From Eutreptiella sp. 'Long Island Sound 2002' (taxonomy: Eukaryota; Euglenozoa; Euglenophyceae; Eutreptiales; Eutreptiaceae), in NCBI GenBank assembly GCA_964036045.1, contig OZ038381.1:113915790-113979789 (forward strand): DNA of 64,000 nt, given 5' to 3'. The notes beneath the pieces are model-generated. The model had not been told where the DNA came from, searched no databases, and worked only from the letters and a program-made list of their open reading frames with translations. Of this stretch, positions 52,946 to 64,000 are shown in pieces (positions within the stretch are counted from its first letter, which is position 1; the number at the start of each line of letters is the position of its first letter). Position numbers and translations under genes: made by a program.

Positions 52946-55900
52946 AAGGTAGGTAGGTATCTTCGGTAGCTCGGGATGCCTCCTTTGACAATGCAGGATG
53001 AAGGTTTTACCAAGGGGACATCATGTCCCCCTCACTGCCCTAGTTCAGGTACCCTTAAGGCACTCTCGCAGGTGCTTGGCAAGGCAGTGTCGCGGCCACC
53101 CAGTCCAGATGTCCCGGGTGGGAGGCCGTCCCCACATGTGCCCGTGGGTAGGGTCACATGCCCCCTCCTTTGGGCGGCAGCTCTGGGGGCTGCCCAGCCG
53201 TATGGAGTATCTCTGCCCACAGGAGGTATTGCTCCCGCAAGTCTACGGTACGACCACCTCACCGCTGTGGCTTGAGTTTCGGGGCCCCTCTGCTTGGCAG
53301 GCGACCCCCTCCTGGACTGTGTACCAGCTCGCCCGTCACCGGTTGCTTCCAGGGCTCCGGTTGACGTTTGCCATGGTCCCCGATGCAGCCTGGCCGGGCT
53401 TGGACCAGCGGCCTTAGGCTACCGCCCCTGCTGCTGGCCCGATGGGTCGGCTGGGTCGCCCCAGTGCGCCTGACCGATGGGGTGTGGTTTGTTGTTTCCC
53501 GTCCCTCGGTCGCCCTACGTGCACAGTTTCCTCGGCCACTTGCCTCCTGTTCACCGGTGTGCTCCCTCGGTGCGTTGTGCTGTGTGTGCGCTGTCCTGGG
53601 CCACTTGCCTCCTGTTCACCGGTGTGCCCGCTCGGTGTGTTGTGTTGCTTGTGCGGTGTCCTGGGCCACTTGGCTCCTGTTTACCGGTGCGCACGCTCGG
53701 TGCGTTGTATTGCGTTTGCGGTGTTCTGGGCAACTTGGCTACTGTTCACCAGTGTGCCCGCTCGGTGCACTGTCTTGCCTGCACGGTGTTCTGAGCGACT
53801 TGGCTCCTGTTCACCGGTGTGCCCGCCCGTGGTGTTGTGTTGCATGTGGGGTGTCCTGGGCCAGGTGGCTCCTGTACACCGGTGTGCCCGCTCGGTGTGT
53901 TGTGTTGCTTGTGCAGTGTCCTGGGCCACTTCGCTCCTGTTTACCGGTGCGCACGCTCGGTGCGTTGTGTTGCGTTTGCGGTGTTCTGGGCAACTTGGCT
54001 ACTGTTCACCAGTGTGCCCGCTCGGTGCACTGTCTTGCGTTCACGGTGTCCTGGGCCACTTGGCTCCTGTTCACCGGTGTGCCCGCCCGTGGTGTTGTGT
54101 TGCATGTGGGGTGTCCTGGGCCACTTGGCTCCTGTACACCGGTGTGCCTGCTCGGCGTGTTGGGTTATGTGTGCGGTGTTCTGCGCAACTTGGCTCCTGT
54201 TCACCGGTGTGTTCGTTCGGTGTGTTGTGTTGCGTGTGCGGTGTCCTGGGCCACTTGGCTCCTGTTCACTTGTGTGCCCGCTCCGTGTGTTGTGTTGCGT
54301 GTGCGGTGTCCTGGGCCACTTAGCTCCTGTTCACCGGTGTACCCGCTCGGCGTGTTGTGTTGTGTGTGCGGTGCCCTGGGCCACTTGGCTACTGTTCACT
54401 GGTGTGCCCGCTCGGTGCGTTGCGTTGCGTCTGCGGTGTCCTGGGCCACTTGGCTCCTGTTCACCGGTGTGCACGTTCGGCGTGTTGTTTTGCGTGTTCG
54501 GTGTCCTGGGCAACTTTGATCCTCTTCACCGTTGCGCATGCTCGGCTTGTTGTGTTGCGTGTTCGGTGTCCTGGGCGACTTAGCTCCTGTTCACCGGTGT
54601 GCATCCTCGGCGCGTTCTGTTGCGTGTGCGGTGTCCTGGGCCACCCCGGTCCTGCTCAGCGGTGTGCACGCTCAGTGCATTGTGTTGCGTGTTCGGCGTC
54701 CTGGGCCACTTGGCTTCTGTTCACCGGTGTGCACGCTCGGCGTGTTGTGTTGCGTGTGCGGTGTCCTGGGCCACTTGGCTCCTGTTCACCGGTGTGCACG
54801 TTCAGTGCGTTGTGTTTCGTGTGCCGTGTCCTGGGCCACTTGGGTTCTGCTCACCGGTGCGCTCTCTCGGTGTGTTGTGTTGCGGGTTCGGTGTCCTGAG
54901 CCACTTGGCTCCTGCTCTGCGGTGTGCACGCTCGGCGTGTTGTGTTGCGTTTGCAGTGTCCTGGGCCACTTGGCTCCTGTTCAACGGTGCGCGCGCTCGG
55001 TGTGTTGTGTTGCGTGTGCAGTGTCCTGGGCCACTTACCTCCTGTTCACTGGTGTGTTCGCTCATCGCGCTGCGTTGCGCGTGCGGTGTCGTGGGCCACT
55101 TGGCTCCTGTTCACGGGTGTGCACATTAGGCATGTTGTGTTGCGTGTGCGGTGTCCAGGACCTCTTTGATCCTGTTCACTGCAGCGGACGCTCGGTGTGT
55201 TGTGCTGTGTGTTCGGTGTCCTGAGCCACTTTGCTTTTGTTCACCGGTGTGTACGCTTGGTGAGTTGCGCTGTGTGTGCGGTGTCCTGGGCCGCTTGGCT
55301 CCTGTTCACCGGTGTGCACGTTCGGCGTGTTGTGTTGCGTTTGTGGTGTCCTGGACCTCTTGGCTCCTGTACACCGGTGCGCACGCTCGGTGTGTTCTGC
55401 TGTGTGTGCGGTGTCCTGGGCCACTTGGCTGCTGTTCACCAGTGCGTACGCTCCGTGTGTTGTGTTGCGTGTGCGGTGTCCTGGGCCACTTGGCCCCTGT
55501 TCAGCGGTGTGCTCGCTCAGTGTATTGTGCTGTGTGTTGCTTGTGCGGTGTCCTGGGCCACCTGGCTCCTGTTTACCGGTGTGCGCGCTGGGTGTGTTGT
55601 GTTGCGTGTGCCGGGCGTCGCTGCGGGGGGCGCACTCCTCCTTCTGGAGGGCGGCTGTTTTGTAGCCGGCAAGGTCTGTGTACCGTCCGGGCGCGCACAC
55701 GTCCATCCGGACGGCGGCTGTTCCGTAGCCGGCAGGGGCTGCGTTCGCTGCCGGGTGCGCACACGTCCATCCGGACGGCAGGTGTTGCCTGGAACCTTTT
55801 TGCGTGCCGTGGTTCGTTTCGTGTTGTGCGCGCTGTCCGGGTTTGCGGCACCCAGTGGCCGTTGTCACTTGGCACCTGTCTGTGTGCCTTGGTTGTGGCC

Positions 55901-56205
55901 GGCGGCGTGCCTCTCTGGCGTACCTTGTGGCCGCGCGTGGTGCGCCGCGCCTCGTCCGGTCCGGTCGCTCTCGGTGCTCTGGTCGGCTTGCCCGACGCCG
56001 TTGTGCCTTTCCCCACCCCGGGGGCTTTCACCTCGGATTTACCGGGCAGCTGTGCGGGGCACGCAGAGGCCGGCCGACAATCGGGCTCATTGTGCCTGCC
56101 GCTGCTGACCGCCAAGGTAGGGGCGCTGGGCTCGCTCTGCGTCGTACCTGTTCGGTGCCCCGCGATGGGGTTGTCCCTGGCGGGTTCCTCCGGCGTTGGT
56201 CGGCT
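52946..56205. mobile_element. GC-rich composite insertion in family B gag
   Basis: It lies between two copies of a segment of about 31 bp containing CACCATAGGTGGGGT and GCATACCAG (52,915-52,946 and 56,210-56,241, one or two differences), read as a long target duplication. It contains a 410-bp unfamiliar left part, the 65-bp minisatellite (53,535-55,615), a short 64-bp repeat with TCCATCCGGACGGC (about 55,620-55,790), and the shared GC module (about 55,800-56,205). Confidence 0.65.
53535..55615. repeat. 65-bp minisatellite, about 32 units
   Basis: Landmark CCTGGGCCACTTGGCTCC recurs at 65-bp steps (about 53,660, 53,725, 53,790, 53,855 and on). Because 65 is not a multiple of three, any frame passes through all three phases of the unit, giving 65-residue Cys-rich peptide repeats and several overlapping long frames. 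Confidence 0.9.
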
Positions 56206-56654
56206 GGAGTCACACCATAGGTGGGGTGAGGCATACCAGTAAAGCCTAGACAGTCAGCCATAGGTGGAGTGGTTGTGGGTGAGGATGTTGCTGGGTGTGT
56301 GGCTGGGAGTGTAGTGGTTATTGGAGAGGGTACTGCAGGGTGATCAGAGGCGCTGGGCGAGCTCTCAGAAGGTTTTTCATCGAAGGGTACCTCATCGGAT
56401 GGCTCATGATCATCTCCAGGGTCTTCCTCTTCGACTCCCATATCCACTGCGTCCTTCTCCTTCTCCTTCTCTTTGCCTTCAGTTCCTCCAACGAAAAGTC
56501 CACCGAAGGCAGCTCCCAAGCCCTCCCAGGAATCGTCCCCAAGCCCACTTAAGGGCACTGAAGGTACATGCTCCTCAGGTTCAGGTTCACCAGGTCTGGC
56601 CTTCGGTGCCGGCTTTGCTGGTGTTACTGAGGGCGCAGTGTCCTTGGTGTCCAT
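56206..56654 (-). pseudogene. gag: Family B Gag N terminus
   Basis: ATG at 56,654, about 89 bp after the primer-binding site. The product is acidic and Pro-rich with a K-E-K-E-K-E run and ends in the motif G-F-T-G-M-P at the insertion point, which recurs on the other side as T-F-T-G-M-P. Confidence 0.7.
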
Positions 56655-56742
56655 ATGGTTTTCTTCGGCCCTTCAGAAGTGTTGACAGTCTCGACGTACT
56701 GCTTGTACTGCAGAGGGTTGCAGGTACGCAAAGACTGAAAAA

Positions 56743-56752
56743 CTCTGCTACC
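56743..56752 (-). other. Primer-binding site of family B copy 3
   Basis: Minus-strand GGTAGCAGAG directly after the LTR ending AACTTTCT. Together with the final LTR T it makes an 11-nt match to the 3' end of animal initiator tRNA-Met. Confidence 0.75.
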
Positions 56753-57527
56753 AGAAAGTTAAAACAGGCTTCCACTGTTGGTTGCTTTCATGATATTGTT
56801 TTGTCTGTGCGTCTGCTTGCTTCTGCTGCTTCTTGATGTAGCTCAGGGCTTCCAAATATAAAGGTTTTGTTAGAATAAACCAAACTCCAGGTACCCACAG
56901 TGCAACAGAAGAAACACAGGATTAAACCCACAACATGAAGCACTGCAGTCAAAGGAGATGTTGTATCAACAAAGGAAATCACAATAACTACAGATCTAGG
57001 AAAAAGGTAAGTCGAAAATATCCTACCATCATGGGAAAACTGCCCATATGGGCACTCTCCCTTTTATACTGCCATCTGGAGATTTACACTCTTTTCCTTG
57101 GGTCCCATAGGTGCTGGGGTGGCATGGCTTGTGGCGTTGGGGTCACTGCCATGTCACATGGGATCTTCCTACTTAGCTAGGCTGACTGGGAATTGAACCC
57201 AGGACCTCTCAAACAGAGGTGCCCCAGCGCCCTGGGGTGCAGACCACTAGGATAGCTAAGCATTCATGAGAAAATATAGAAAAATGTATAGGCTCTGGAT
57301 CAATGTCAGCGCCTTAGTCAGTCAAGGACATGGTGCTTAGGTCCAATCAGTTGTGGGGTCAGGCGTCCACACAACATCCAAAGTTCAATGCTTGGTTTTA
57401 TAGGTCAAAGTGCTTTGTCACCCCTTTTTGGATAGGCCATTACTAGAATAAACATGTAGTATGCCTTTAGGCATCTCTAAAACAACTAAAGCTTACCTTT
57501 TGGCATGGAAATACACTTTTTGGTACT
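56753..57527 (-). repeat. 5' LTR of family B copy 3, 775 bp
   Basis: Minus-strand ends AGTACCAAAA and AACTTTCT. One 188-bp unit only, TATA-like motif at 57,061-57,070, tRNA-like sequence at 57,181-57,261 with a perfect B box. Confidence 0.85.
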
Positions 57528-58116
57528 TGAAGGGCTGCAGTCAAAGGAGATAGTGTATCAACAAAGGAACTCACAACAACTACAGATTTAGGAAAGGATA
57601 GTTGGAAAATATCCTACAATTATGGAAAAACTGCCCACATGGGCGCTCCCCTTTATACTGCCATCTGAAGATGTGCACTTTTTTTTTCTTGTCGCTTAGG
57701 TGCTGAGGTGGCATCGTATGTGGCGATGAGGTCACTGCCATGTCACATGGGATCTTCCTACTTAGCCAGGCTGACTGGGAATTGAACCCAGGACCTCTCA
57801 AAAAGAGGTGCACCAGCACCCTGGGATGCAGATCACTAGGACAGCTAAGCATTAATGAGAACCTATAGAAAAATGTATAGGCTCTGGGTCCATGTCAGCG
57901 CCTCAGTCAGTCCAGGAAATGGTGCTTAGGTCCAATCAGTTGGGGGGTCAGGGGTCCACACAACATCCAAAGTTCAATGCTTCATTTTATATGTCAAAAT
58001 GCTTTGTCACCCCATTTTGGATAGGCCAATACCAAGATGAAAATGCAGTATGCCTCTGGGCATCTCTAAAACAACTAAAGCTTACCTTTCGGCATGGAAA
58101 AACACTTTTTCTTACT
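57528..58116 (-). repeat. Partial 3' LTR of a fourth family B copy
   Basis: It starts inside the LTR at TGAAG (the target of copy 3) and runs to the LTR start AGTAAGAAAA (minus). It is followed by the polypurine tract at 58,117-58,122. tRNA-like sequence at 57,770-57,850. Confidence 0.8.
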
Positions 58117-58818
58117 CCCCCCTTGTGCTGTGGTGGCCACCAGTGCCGCATTCTAAAGGAAAAAGGGTATTTGTCTTGACCTCCCCATGGTTTTAGCATC
58201 TTTTTAAAATTACCTATAACTTCCCTAACACTAAAAAAAGGGCACTGCGTCAAGGCAGTTGCCAGTTTTCGGCTTGTCGTAACAGACACCTACAGCCCCA
58301 ACTGCGCTCAGAGGTGCCGCTGGGGCGGCTGTGGCTTGGTAGGGGGTTACAATGGGCATGCAAAGTCATGTGATCATGCATACCTCCCTCCAAGTAGCAA
58401 AACGCAAAATCCAACGCAGGATACCTTCAGGGCCCGCAGTCTGGGTCTTTCTGGAACCTGCTGGCTGTACCTGGCCTGTCCTTATGGCGAGGGGGTGGCT
58501 TTAAAAGTTCTTTGCTCCTTAATGGGGTCTTGGGATTCTGGACAGTGGTTCGGCCAGAACGCGGCCTACTTCGCTGTATTCGCTCAGGAATATCTGAAAA
58601 GAAAGTATGCAAGGGATGAGGGCCTGATTTATGTGCAACGACCGATGATACACCTAAATCCTTGAAATGACGGCCTAGAATTTTTCTGAGGGTACACACC
58701 TGTCGAGAATCTCCATGTGCATTAAATGCAAATTTTTACTCCTTCTTCTCTCATCACAAGAATTTTTAAATCCCTGGATTCATACGCAGAGAAAAGCAAC
58801 GCGCGGGGACAGCGCATA
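58117..58818 (-). other. Family B 3' region, fourth copy, first part
   Basis: Matches 6,137-6,840 with more divergence. Interrupted at about 58,818 by an insert; resumes at 60,155. No gene. Confidence 0.65.
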
Positions 58819-60154
58819 CGCCTCAGGCCCAGCACTTACCATGCAGTAAATTGCAGCAGAAAAGGGGAGATGATGACAGAACAAAACAAGGGTGCAACCG
58901 CTGGCACCACGAACAAAGCACGAGTATACTTAACTGAGGCCTCTGGCGCCTCAGGACTTGACCTGTTTTTCACATTCACGATCAAATCAGTTCAATTTTG
59001 ACATACAGAGAGGCATTAGCGTTGATCAACACGCTGTTCAGGCGCCTCAGTACTTCACAGCCACCAACGCTGTGCTCTTGGTGTCGGCGGCGCGTTCCTT
59101 CGCACTCGTTGTATTTGTCTCGGCGGCGGCGTGCTGCTTGGACCATTCGTCAGCAGCGCACCTGTCCTACTCCTTCACAGTGCACGCAACGAATTTGTCA
59201 ACCAAAACCTCTGTCCACAGCGCCAGGCCAGCCTCCGGCACGCTCAGGAGCTTTCGATGCGGGGAGACGGGCCCCACCTTTGCTTGCACGCGCTGCCGTG
59301 CTCTTCCCTGAGCTCTTGACAATGTCTGCCGTCTGCTGGCGGCGTCTGCGCGGTTGCCAAACCCTCAAAGTCTACGAAACCCACAACACGACGTAATGTT
59401 GCTGTGTTCTCGGCGGCATAGAGAGCTCGTATCACCTGTACAGTAGAAAGATCAGGTACAAGACTGCTCTCACTTACAGTGTAATTGTTATACTCTGAGT
59501 CCACTTTGCGCACCGCAGCCTTCAGCGCATGCAACCTTCTCTCGTCTCTTGACGCATCACGCTCAATGAAATCACCCGCCAGCTCTCTAATACTCCTGAC
59601 ACCAGCCACTGTATAAAATGCGAGCGGCCCAGCCGTAGATGGTAACGAAACCTCAGTTGTCGCTCCGCAAACTTCCTCACGTCGACGCAGCTGACTCTCC
59701 ACGCGCTCTCGCCATACCCGCGCTCGGTCACTCTGCTCAGTTTGAAATGTAACACCATCATGGAGACCCAGTGTGCCCAACCCTTGAAGTCGCACTGAAG
59801 AATCCGCAAGCTTCGCCAACCGCTCCGGCGGCATTTTTACATTGAACAGACCTCTCAATCAGCGTATACACAAACTCATAGGACAGAACCTCAACGTGAC
59901 GATGCTACCATGAAACACTGATGTACTTGGTACCAATAATATCCCACGAGCAGCAAAACATGTACGCGTGTCTAAACAAACCCTGAAATGACAGTAATCA
60001 ATAATGACAAACATATACAAACATACAACAGCAATCAATCACAGCAAATATCGAAGACATGACAAATGCAAATAATCGCAAATCCTACAGGCGCAATGCA
60101 TCTGCGACTATCTGCGCTTACCTGTGCCTGTGACCTCCTGCAGTCTTGAGTCAT
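58819..60154. mobile_element. Unknown 1.3 kb insert carrying one ORF
   Basis: The flanks match an uninterrupted stretch of the family B 3' region (6,840-6,880 in copy 1), so this is an insertion. I see no LTRs or clear terminal inverted repeats. GCGCCTCAG-like words recur near 58,821, 58,950 and 59,041. It contains the ORF at 59,244-59,834. Confidence 0.55.
59244..59834 (-). CDS. Unknown 196-residue protein in the 1.3 kb insert
   Basis: ATG at 59,834 (an upstream TTG is in frame). The product is charged and helix-prone (R-V-W-R-E-R-V-E-S-Q-L-R-R-R-E-E), without membrane segments, zinc motifs or enzyme motifs I recognise. The composition looks coding. Like the ORF of the small LTR element at 31,134 it is about 200 residues, starts with M-P and has an S-V-R motif near the N terminus, but I cannot claim homology. 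No stop interrupts it, which suggests a fairly young insert. Confidence 0.5.
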   Translation of the reverse strand: MPPERLAKLADSSVRLQGLGTLGLHDGVTFQTEQSDRARVWRERVESQLRRREEVCGATTEVSLPSTAGPLAFYTVAGVRSIRELAGDFIERDASRDERRLHALKAAVRKVDSEYNNYTVSESSLVPDLSTVQVIRALYAAENTATLRRVVGFVDFEGLATAQTPPADGRHCQELREEHGSACKQRWGPSPRIESS

Positions 60155-60316
60155 GGCGGGAAAAGTACGAGAACATAAGATTATACTAGTATGTCACGTA
60201 ATAATAAAGAAATGAAGAAACACACATGAAATAAAAAAACGTAGAGATTCAACCCATGCTTATAGGAAAATTCAAGACTGAAGAATTCGATAATGCAATA
60301 AGAGTTCAAAGAAAGA
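60155..60316 (-). other. Family B 3' region, fourth copy, second part
   Basis: Matches 6,870-7,010 (shared block TATGTCACGTAATAATAAAG). Ends at the GGTTTGA tail of the next GC-rich element. Confidence 0.65.
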
Positions 60317-61215
60317 GGTTTGAGGTTTGAGGTTTGACGTTTTGGGAACCAGGTGTTCTTCGGCCCCGGGGGGCCACCTGGTCGGGCCAGGTGATATCCT
60401 CCCCACCGGGACCTAGTGGGGGGCCCTTCATGCCACACCTCCTGCCTGGTGGCGCAGTTCCCTGGGTTCACGGGGCTGGGAGCCCTGTTGCTCCCCGGCT
60501 TCCCCATTTCGCCACTCCCTGGTCAGTGCGACACTTAGCAGACGTGGTTGCAGGCGCTTACCCACTACGCCGCCCCCCTGATGCGTGGTCGCCCGGGCTG
60601 CCCGCGCGTCGAGGCCCGTGCTACTTGCTTGTTGCCAGTGGGACCCCCACGGGCTGGCACGGAGGCTGCCCAGCCCCGGGGTTGATGCCTACTACTGTGT
60701 GCTACTACTACCTTGGTGGGTGCAGTGCCCTGGTCGTGTGTGCGCGGCGCACTGCCTTGGTGGGTGCAGTGCCCTGGTCGTGTGTGCGCGGCGCTCGCGG
60801 CAGATCTGGGGGGTCAGGGCCGGTGCCGGTTCTCGCTCCTCCCTTCCCTCGCGGCCCTCGCAGTGAGCGTTGCGGGTTGTCCCGTCCGGGTGTCCCTTCC
60901 CTTCGCCTGCCGGTACTCCATTCCATGCGGTCTGTGCGTTCCGCGGGCTCGGTCAGTTTGCCCTTCGGGTCCGCGCCGTGTGTCTGTTGGGTGTGGGTGC
61001 GCTCCTGCTCCTGCAGCGTACGCGCTTGCCCCCCCCCCGCCGGGTGGATGTGGTGCCTGCTACGCGCTCTTCTGGTGCAGGGCGCCAGTAGGGCCCTTCC
61101 GGACGGTTCCCGCCCCTCCGCATTTCCTGTCCTGGTCCCGTACTCCGTCTTTTTAGCTCTGCAGGGGGTCGCCCGGTCCCTTCGTCCCCTTGCCTCGCTT
61201 GGGGTCGCTCACCCC
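60317..61215 (-). mobile_element. GC-rich SINE-like segment, third large copy
   Basis: Tail (GGTTTGA)3 at 60,317-60,338, then the same body as 9,041 and 38,346, including the A-box complement near 60,560. It contains a short direct duplication of CCTTGGTGGGTGCAGTGCCC (about 60,710 and 60,753). Confidence 0.65.
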
Positions 61216-63020
61216 TCTGCAGGTGGTCCAGCCCTTGCGAGCTGGCGTTGCGCGCCATGGGGCAGCACAAGGGCGCCCCGGGGAGAGCGCCTCTTGCCTG
61301 GGTGTGCAGCGTTTGGGGTTGGGCGCTCACCCACGCCTGACCGCCCGTCCTTGGGGCGTGTAGCAAGGGACCGCTACCCACTGGCTGTAGGTGCGGGGGG
61401 TGCTGGCCTGGGGACCCGTCACCAACCCCACAGTGCGCGCTCCTGCGAGCTGGCCTTGCGCGCAATGGGGCCGGCACAAGGACGCTCAGGGGGGGGGGCA
61501 CGTCTTGCCTGGGTGTGGAGCGCCCGGGGTTGGGCGCTCTCCCACGCCCCAATGCCCATCCTCGGAGCCTGAGGCCGGCGCCCGCTACCCACTGGCTGTC
61601 GGTGCGGGGGGTGTGGGCCTGGCGACCCCTCACCAACCCGACAGCGCGCGCTCTTGCGAGCCGTCTTTGCGCGCTGTTGGGGCGGCAGGTGGACGCCCGG
61701 GGGGGGGTGTACTTGCCTGGATGTGGGGCGTCCGGGTTTGGGCGCTCCCCCACGCCCGACCGCCCGTCCTTGGGGCGTGCAGCCGGGGCCCGCTACCCAC
61801 TGACTGTGGGTGCGAGGGTGTGGGCATGGGGACCCGTCACCTACCCCACAGCCCGCGCTCTTGCAAGCTGGCGTTGTACGCTGTGGGGGCGGCACGAGGG
61901 CAGCCGGGGGGCTGTGTCCCTTGCCTGGGCGTGGGGCCTCCCGGGTTGGGCGCTCTCCCATGCCCAACAGCCCATTCTTGGGGCGTGCGGCCGGACCCGC
62001 TACCCACTGGCTGTGGGTGGGGGGGGGGTGGGCGTGGCAACCAGTCAGCTACCCCACAGCGCGCGCTCTTGCGAGCTGGCTTTGCGCGCTGTGGAGGCGG
62101 CACGAGGGCGCCTGGAGGGGGGTGGCTCTTGCCTGGGTGTGGGGCATCCGGAGTTGGGCGCTGTATCACACCCGACCGCCTGTCCTTGGGGCGTGCAGCT
62201 GGGGCTCGCTACCCACTGGCTGTGGGTGCGGGCATGTGAGTGTGGGAACCCGTCACAGACCACACAGCGCGCGCTCTTGCGAGCTGGCTTTGCGCGCTAT
62301 TGGGGCGGCACGAGGTTGCCCCGGGGGGGGGCGCCTACTGCCTGGGTGTGGCGCGTCCAGGGTTCGGCGCTCTCCCACGCCATACCGCCCGTCCTTGGGG
62401 CTCGCGGCCAGGGCCCGCTGCCCACTGGCTGTGGGTGCGGGGGGTATGGGCGTGGGGACCCGTCACCAACCCCACAGCGCGCGCTCTTGCCAGCTGGCTT
62501 TGCGCGCTGTGGGGGCGGCACTCTTACCCGGGCGTGGGGCGTCCGGTGTAGGGCGCTCTCCCATGCCCGACCGCCTGTCCTTCTTGCGTGCGGCCGAGCC
62601 CGCTACCCACTGGCTCTGGGTGCAGGGTGTGTGGGAATGGAGACCCGTCACCACCCCCCCGCGCGTGCTTTCTTGCGATCTTTGGGGGCGGCACGAGGGC
62701 GCAGTGGGGGGGGCGCCTCTTGCCTGGGAGTGGGGCGTCCGGGGTTAGGCGCTCTCCCACGCCCGACCGCACTTCCTTGGGGCGTGCGCCCGGGGCCCGC
62801 TACCCACTGGCTGTGGGTGCGGGGGGTGTGGGCGTGGGGACCCGTCACCAACCCCGCAGCGCGCGCTCGTGCGCGCTGTAGGGGCGGCACGAGGGCGCCT
62901 GGGGGGGGGGGGCCTCTTTCCTGGGTGTGGGGCACCCGGGGTTGGGCGCTCTCGCACGGCAGACTGCTCGTGTTTGGGGCGTGTGGTCGGGGTCCGCTAC
63001 CCACTGGCTGTGGGTGCGGT
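61216..63020. repeat. 207-bp GC-rich minisatellite, second array
   Basis: Period about 205-210 bp (landmarks near 61,430, 61,640, 61,848, 62,052, 62,262, 62,471 and 62,850; one shortened unit near 62,650). Same family as 39,221-41,700. Long frames on both strands are by-products. Confidence 0.9.
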
Positions 63021-63720
63021 TTTCCTTCGCACCTTCTCCCGTGCGGCCGTTTGGCCTGTGTGGTGCGCACTTCCCAGGTTTGCGCCACCCTCTTGGCACC
63101 TGTCCTGGTGCCGTGCTTATGGCCGACGGCGTGCCTCCCTGGCGTGCCTCATGGCCGCGCGTTGGTGCGCCGCACCTTGTCCCGTCCGGTTGCTCTCCCT
63201 GCTTGAATCGGCTTTCCTGTCGCCATGGTGTCTTCTCCCAGCCGGGGCACTGTCGCCCCCGGATTTACTGGGCAACTGCGCAGGGCACGTGGAGGCCGGC
63301 CGAGAACCGGGCTCATTGTGCCTGCCGCTGGCCTCTGCGGAGGCAGAGGTGCTGGGCTCGCTCCACTCTTACCTGTTCGGGGCCCCTTGATGGGGCCGTC
63401 CCTGGCGGGTCCCTCCGGCTTCGGTCTTGGCCTGCATGCGCTGCGGCCGTTCGCCGTGTGTGAACCCGGTCACTCACGCGTCCGGTTTCCAGTAGCGTCT
63501 GTCTTTCAACGGGAAACTTGGCTGGTGCACTGGGGCTGTTTCGTGTGGACGCCAATACCTCCCCTTTCGGGTCGGAGGACGCCTCGCCCAGGTCCCGCGT
63601 GTGTGTGCCTGTGTGTGCTCTTCTTGCCTGAATCAGGCGAAACGGCCTCCCGGGCGCGTTTTGGTGCGCCTCACCTTTCCTTTGGCCATTTGTCCTTCTT
63701 CTTTGTTGGACCCCCTCCTG
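63021..63720. repeat. Shared GC-rich module, third copy
   Basis: Collinear with 41,701-42,430 (GGGCTCATTGTGCCTGCCGC and flanks) and partly with 55,800-56,205. Confidence 0.75.
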
Positions 63721-64000
63721 GCTGCGGTTGCCCGTGGTTGGATTTTTTTTTTCCCGGTTCCCCTGTTTCCCCTCTCCCTGTCTCCCCTCGCGCCCCCGCT
63801 GTCTCCAGCGTTTTGTGCTTCAGGGCCCTGGGTGCCCTGGGTTTTTGCGCCCTCCGTTTGCTCCTGCACCCCCCCCCTTTTTCTTTGTTTTTTTCAGATT
63901 TTTTTTTGTGTCTTCCTTTTTTTTTGCTTCCCGTCCTGCATTTCCCCCGCTGTTCCGCTCTGCGCCCCTTCTCTCCCTGGCTGTGGCGTTGTCCTGTATC
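63721..64000. other. Pyrimidine-rich low-complexity DNA to window end
   Basis: C/T-rich with long T runs, corresponding to 42,431 onward. No gene. Confidence 0.7.

Larger units (their letters stand above)
44865..57527 (-). mobile_element. Family B element, long decayed copy (copy 3)
   Basis: The minus-strand order is 5' LTR (56,753-57,527), primer-binding site, gag, protease, methyltransferase-like domain, RT, RNase H, integrase, chromodomain and part of the 3' region. The 3' LTR is missing; the copy is cut at about 44,865. Two insertions interrupt it: 46,901-47,241 in integrase and about 52,946-56,205 in gag. It inserted into the LTR of another B copy at 57,528. Confidence 0.85.

Noticed and set aside
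53535-55615. CRISPR-like regular array
   Set aside because: Repeats are contiguous and variable with no unique spacers, no cas genes and a eukaryotic context.
53442-56242. Several overlapping Cys-rich frames of 180-383 codons
   Set aside because: They are phase-cycled translations of the 65-bp minisatellite.
60317-60338. GGTTTGA repeats as telomeric or interstitial telomere repeats
   Set aside because: Only two or three units occur, always at the end of the same GC-rich segment, so they are an element tail.

Overview
The window looks like a repeat-dense stretch of a large eukaryotic genome. I find no host gene, rRNA operon or bacterial feature. Nearly everything is nested LTR retrotransposons, small retroelement-like inserts, GC-rich minisatellites and G/T-rich low-complexity DNA. 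Two LTR families have a primer-binding site matching the 3' end of animal-type initiator tRNA-Met, and there are tRNA-like and SINE-like sequences. This is compatible with an animal, but the species cannot be named from sequence alone. Percent identities are by-eye estimates.

Layout: (1) A 14.94 kb unit is tandemly duplicated. Copy 1 is 1-14,944; copy 2 starts at 14,945 and stays collinear to about 38,897 once one 14.36 kb insertion is removed. Each unit runs: GC minisatellite, G/T-rich DNA, hairpin modules, an integrase+chromodomain fragment of Ty3-like family C (minus strand), the 3' LTR, long 3' region and pol end of Ty3-like family B (minus strand), and a GC-rich SINE-like segment with a (TCAAACC)n tail. 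Copy 1 then carries a decayed GC-rich open frame and a dimeric minisatellite. (2) Element A, 19,676-34,033, is a nearly complete minus-strand Ty3-like chromodomain element inserted into the family C fragment of copy 2. It has a 5-bp AGAGC target duplication, and the empty site survives in copy 1. (3) A 3.13 kb LTR element with identical 230-bp LTRs and a 201-codon unknown ORF sits inside one LTR of element A. (4) 38,346-44,290 is SINE-like DNA, a 207-bp minisatellite, a shared GC module and pyrimidine/G/T-rich DNA. (5) 44,860-57,527 is a decayed but long copy of family B (gag, protease, methyltransferase-like domain, RT, RNase H, integrase, chromodomain, 5' LTR), itself carrying two GC-rich insertions. 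(6) 57,528-60,316 is the end of another B copy with an unknown 1.3 kb insert, and 60,317-64,000 is a second GC-rich composite.

The most unusual system is the A/B retrotransposon pair. Both read gag - stop - protease plus an extra domain - stop - RT/RNase H/integrase/chromodomain in one continuous frame. The two stops lie at equivalent places in both diverged families, which suggests double stop-codon readthrough. Between protease and RT both carry a domain resembling the Dam-like N6-adenine methyltransferase domain known from DIRS elements (an N-P-P-F core in A). They also share non-TG/CA LTR ends, an initiator-tRNA-Met primer site overlapping the last LTR base, a long conserved 3' non-pol region, and in B a tRNA-like sequence inside the LTR.
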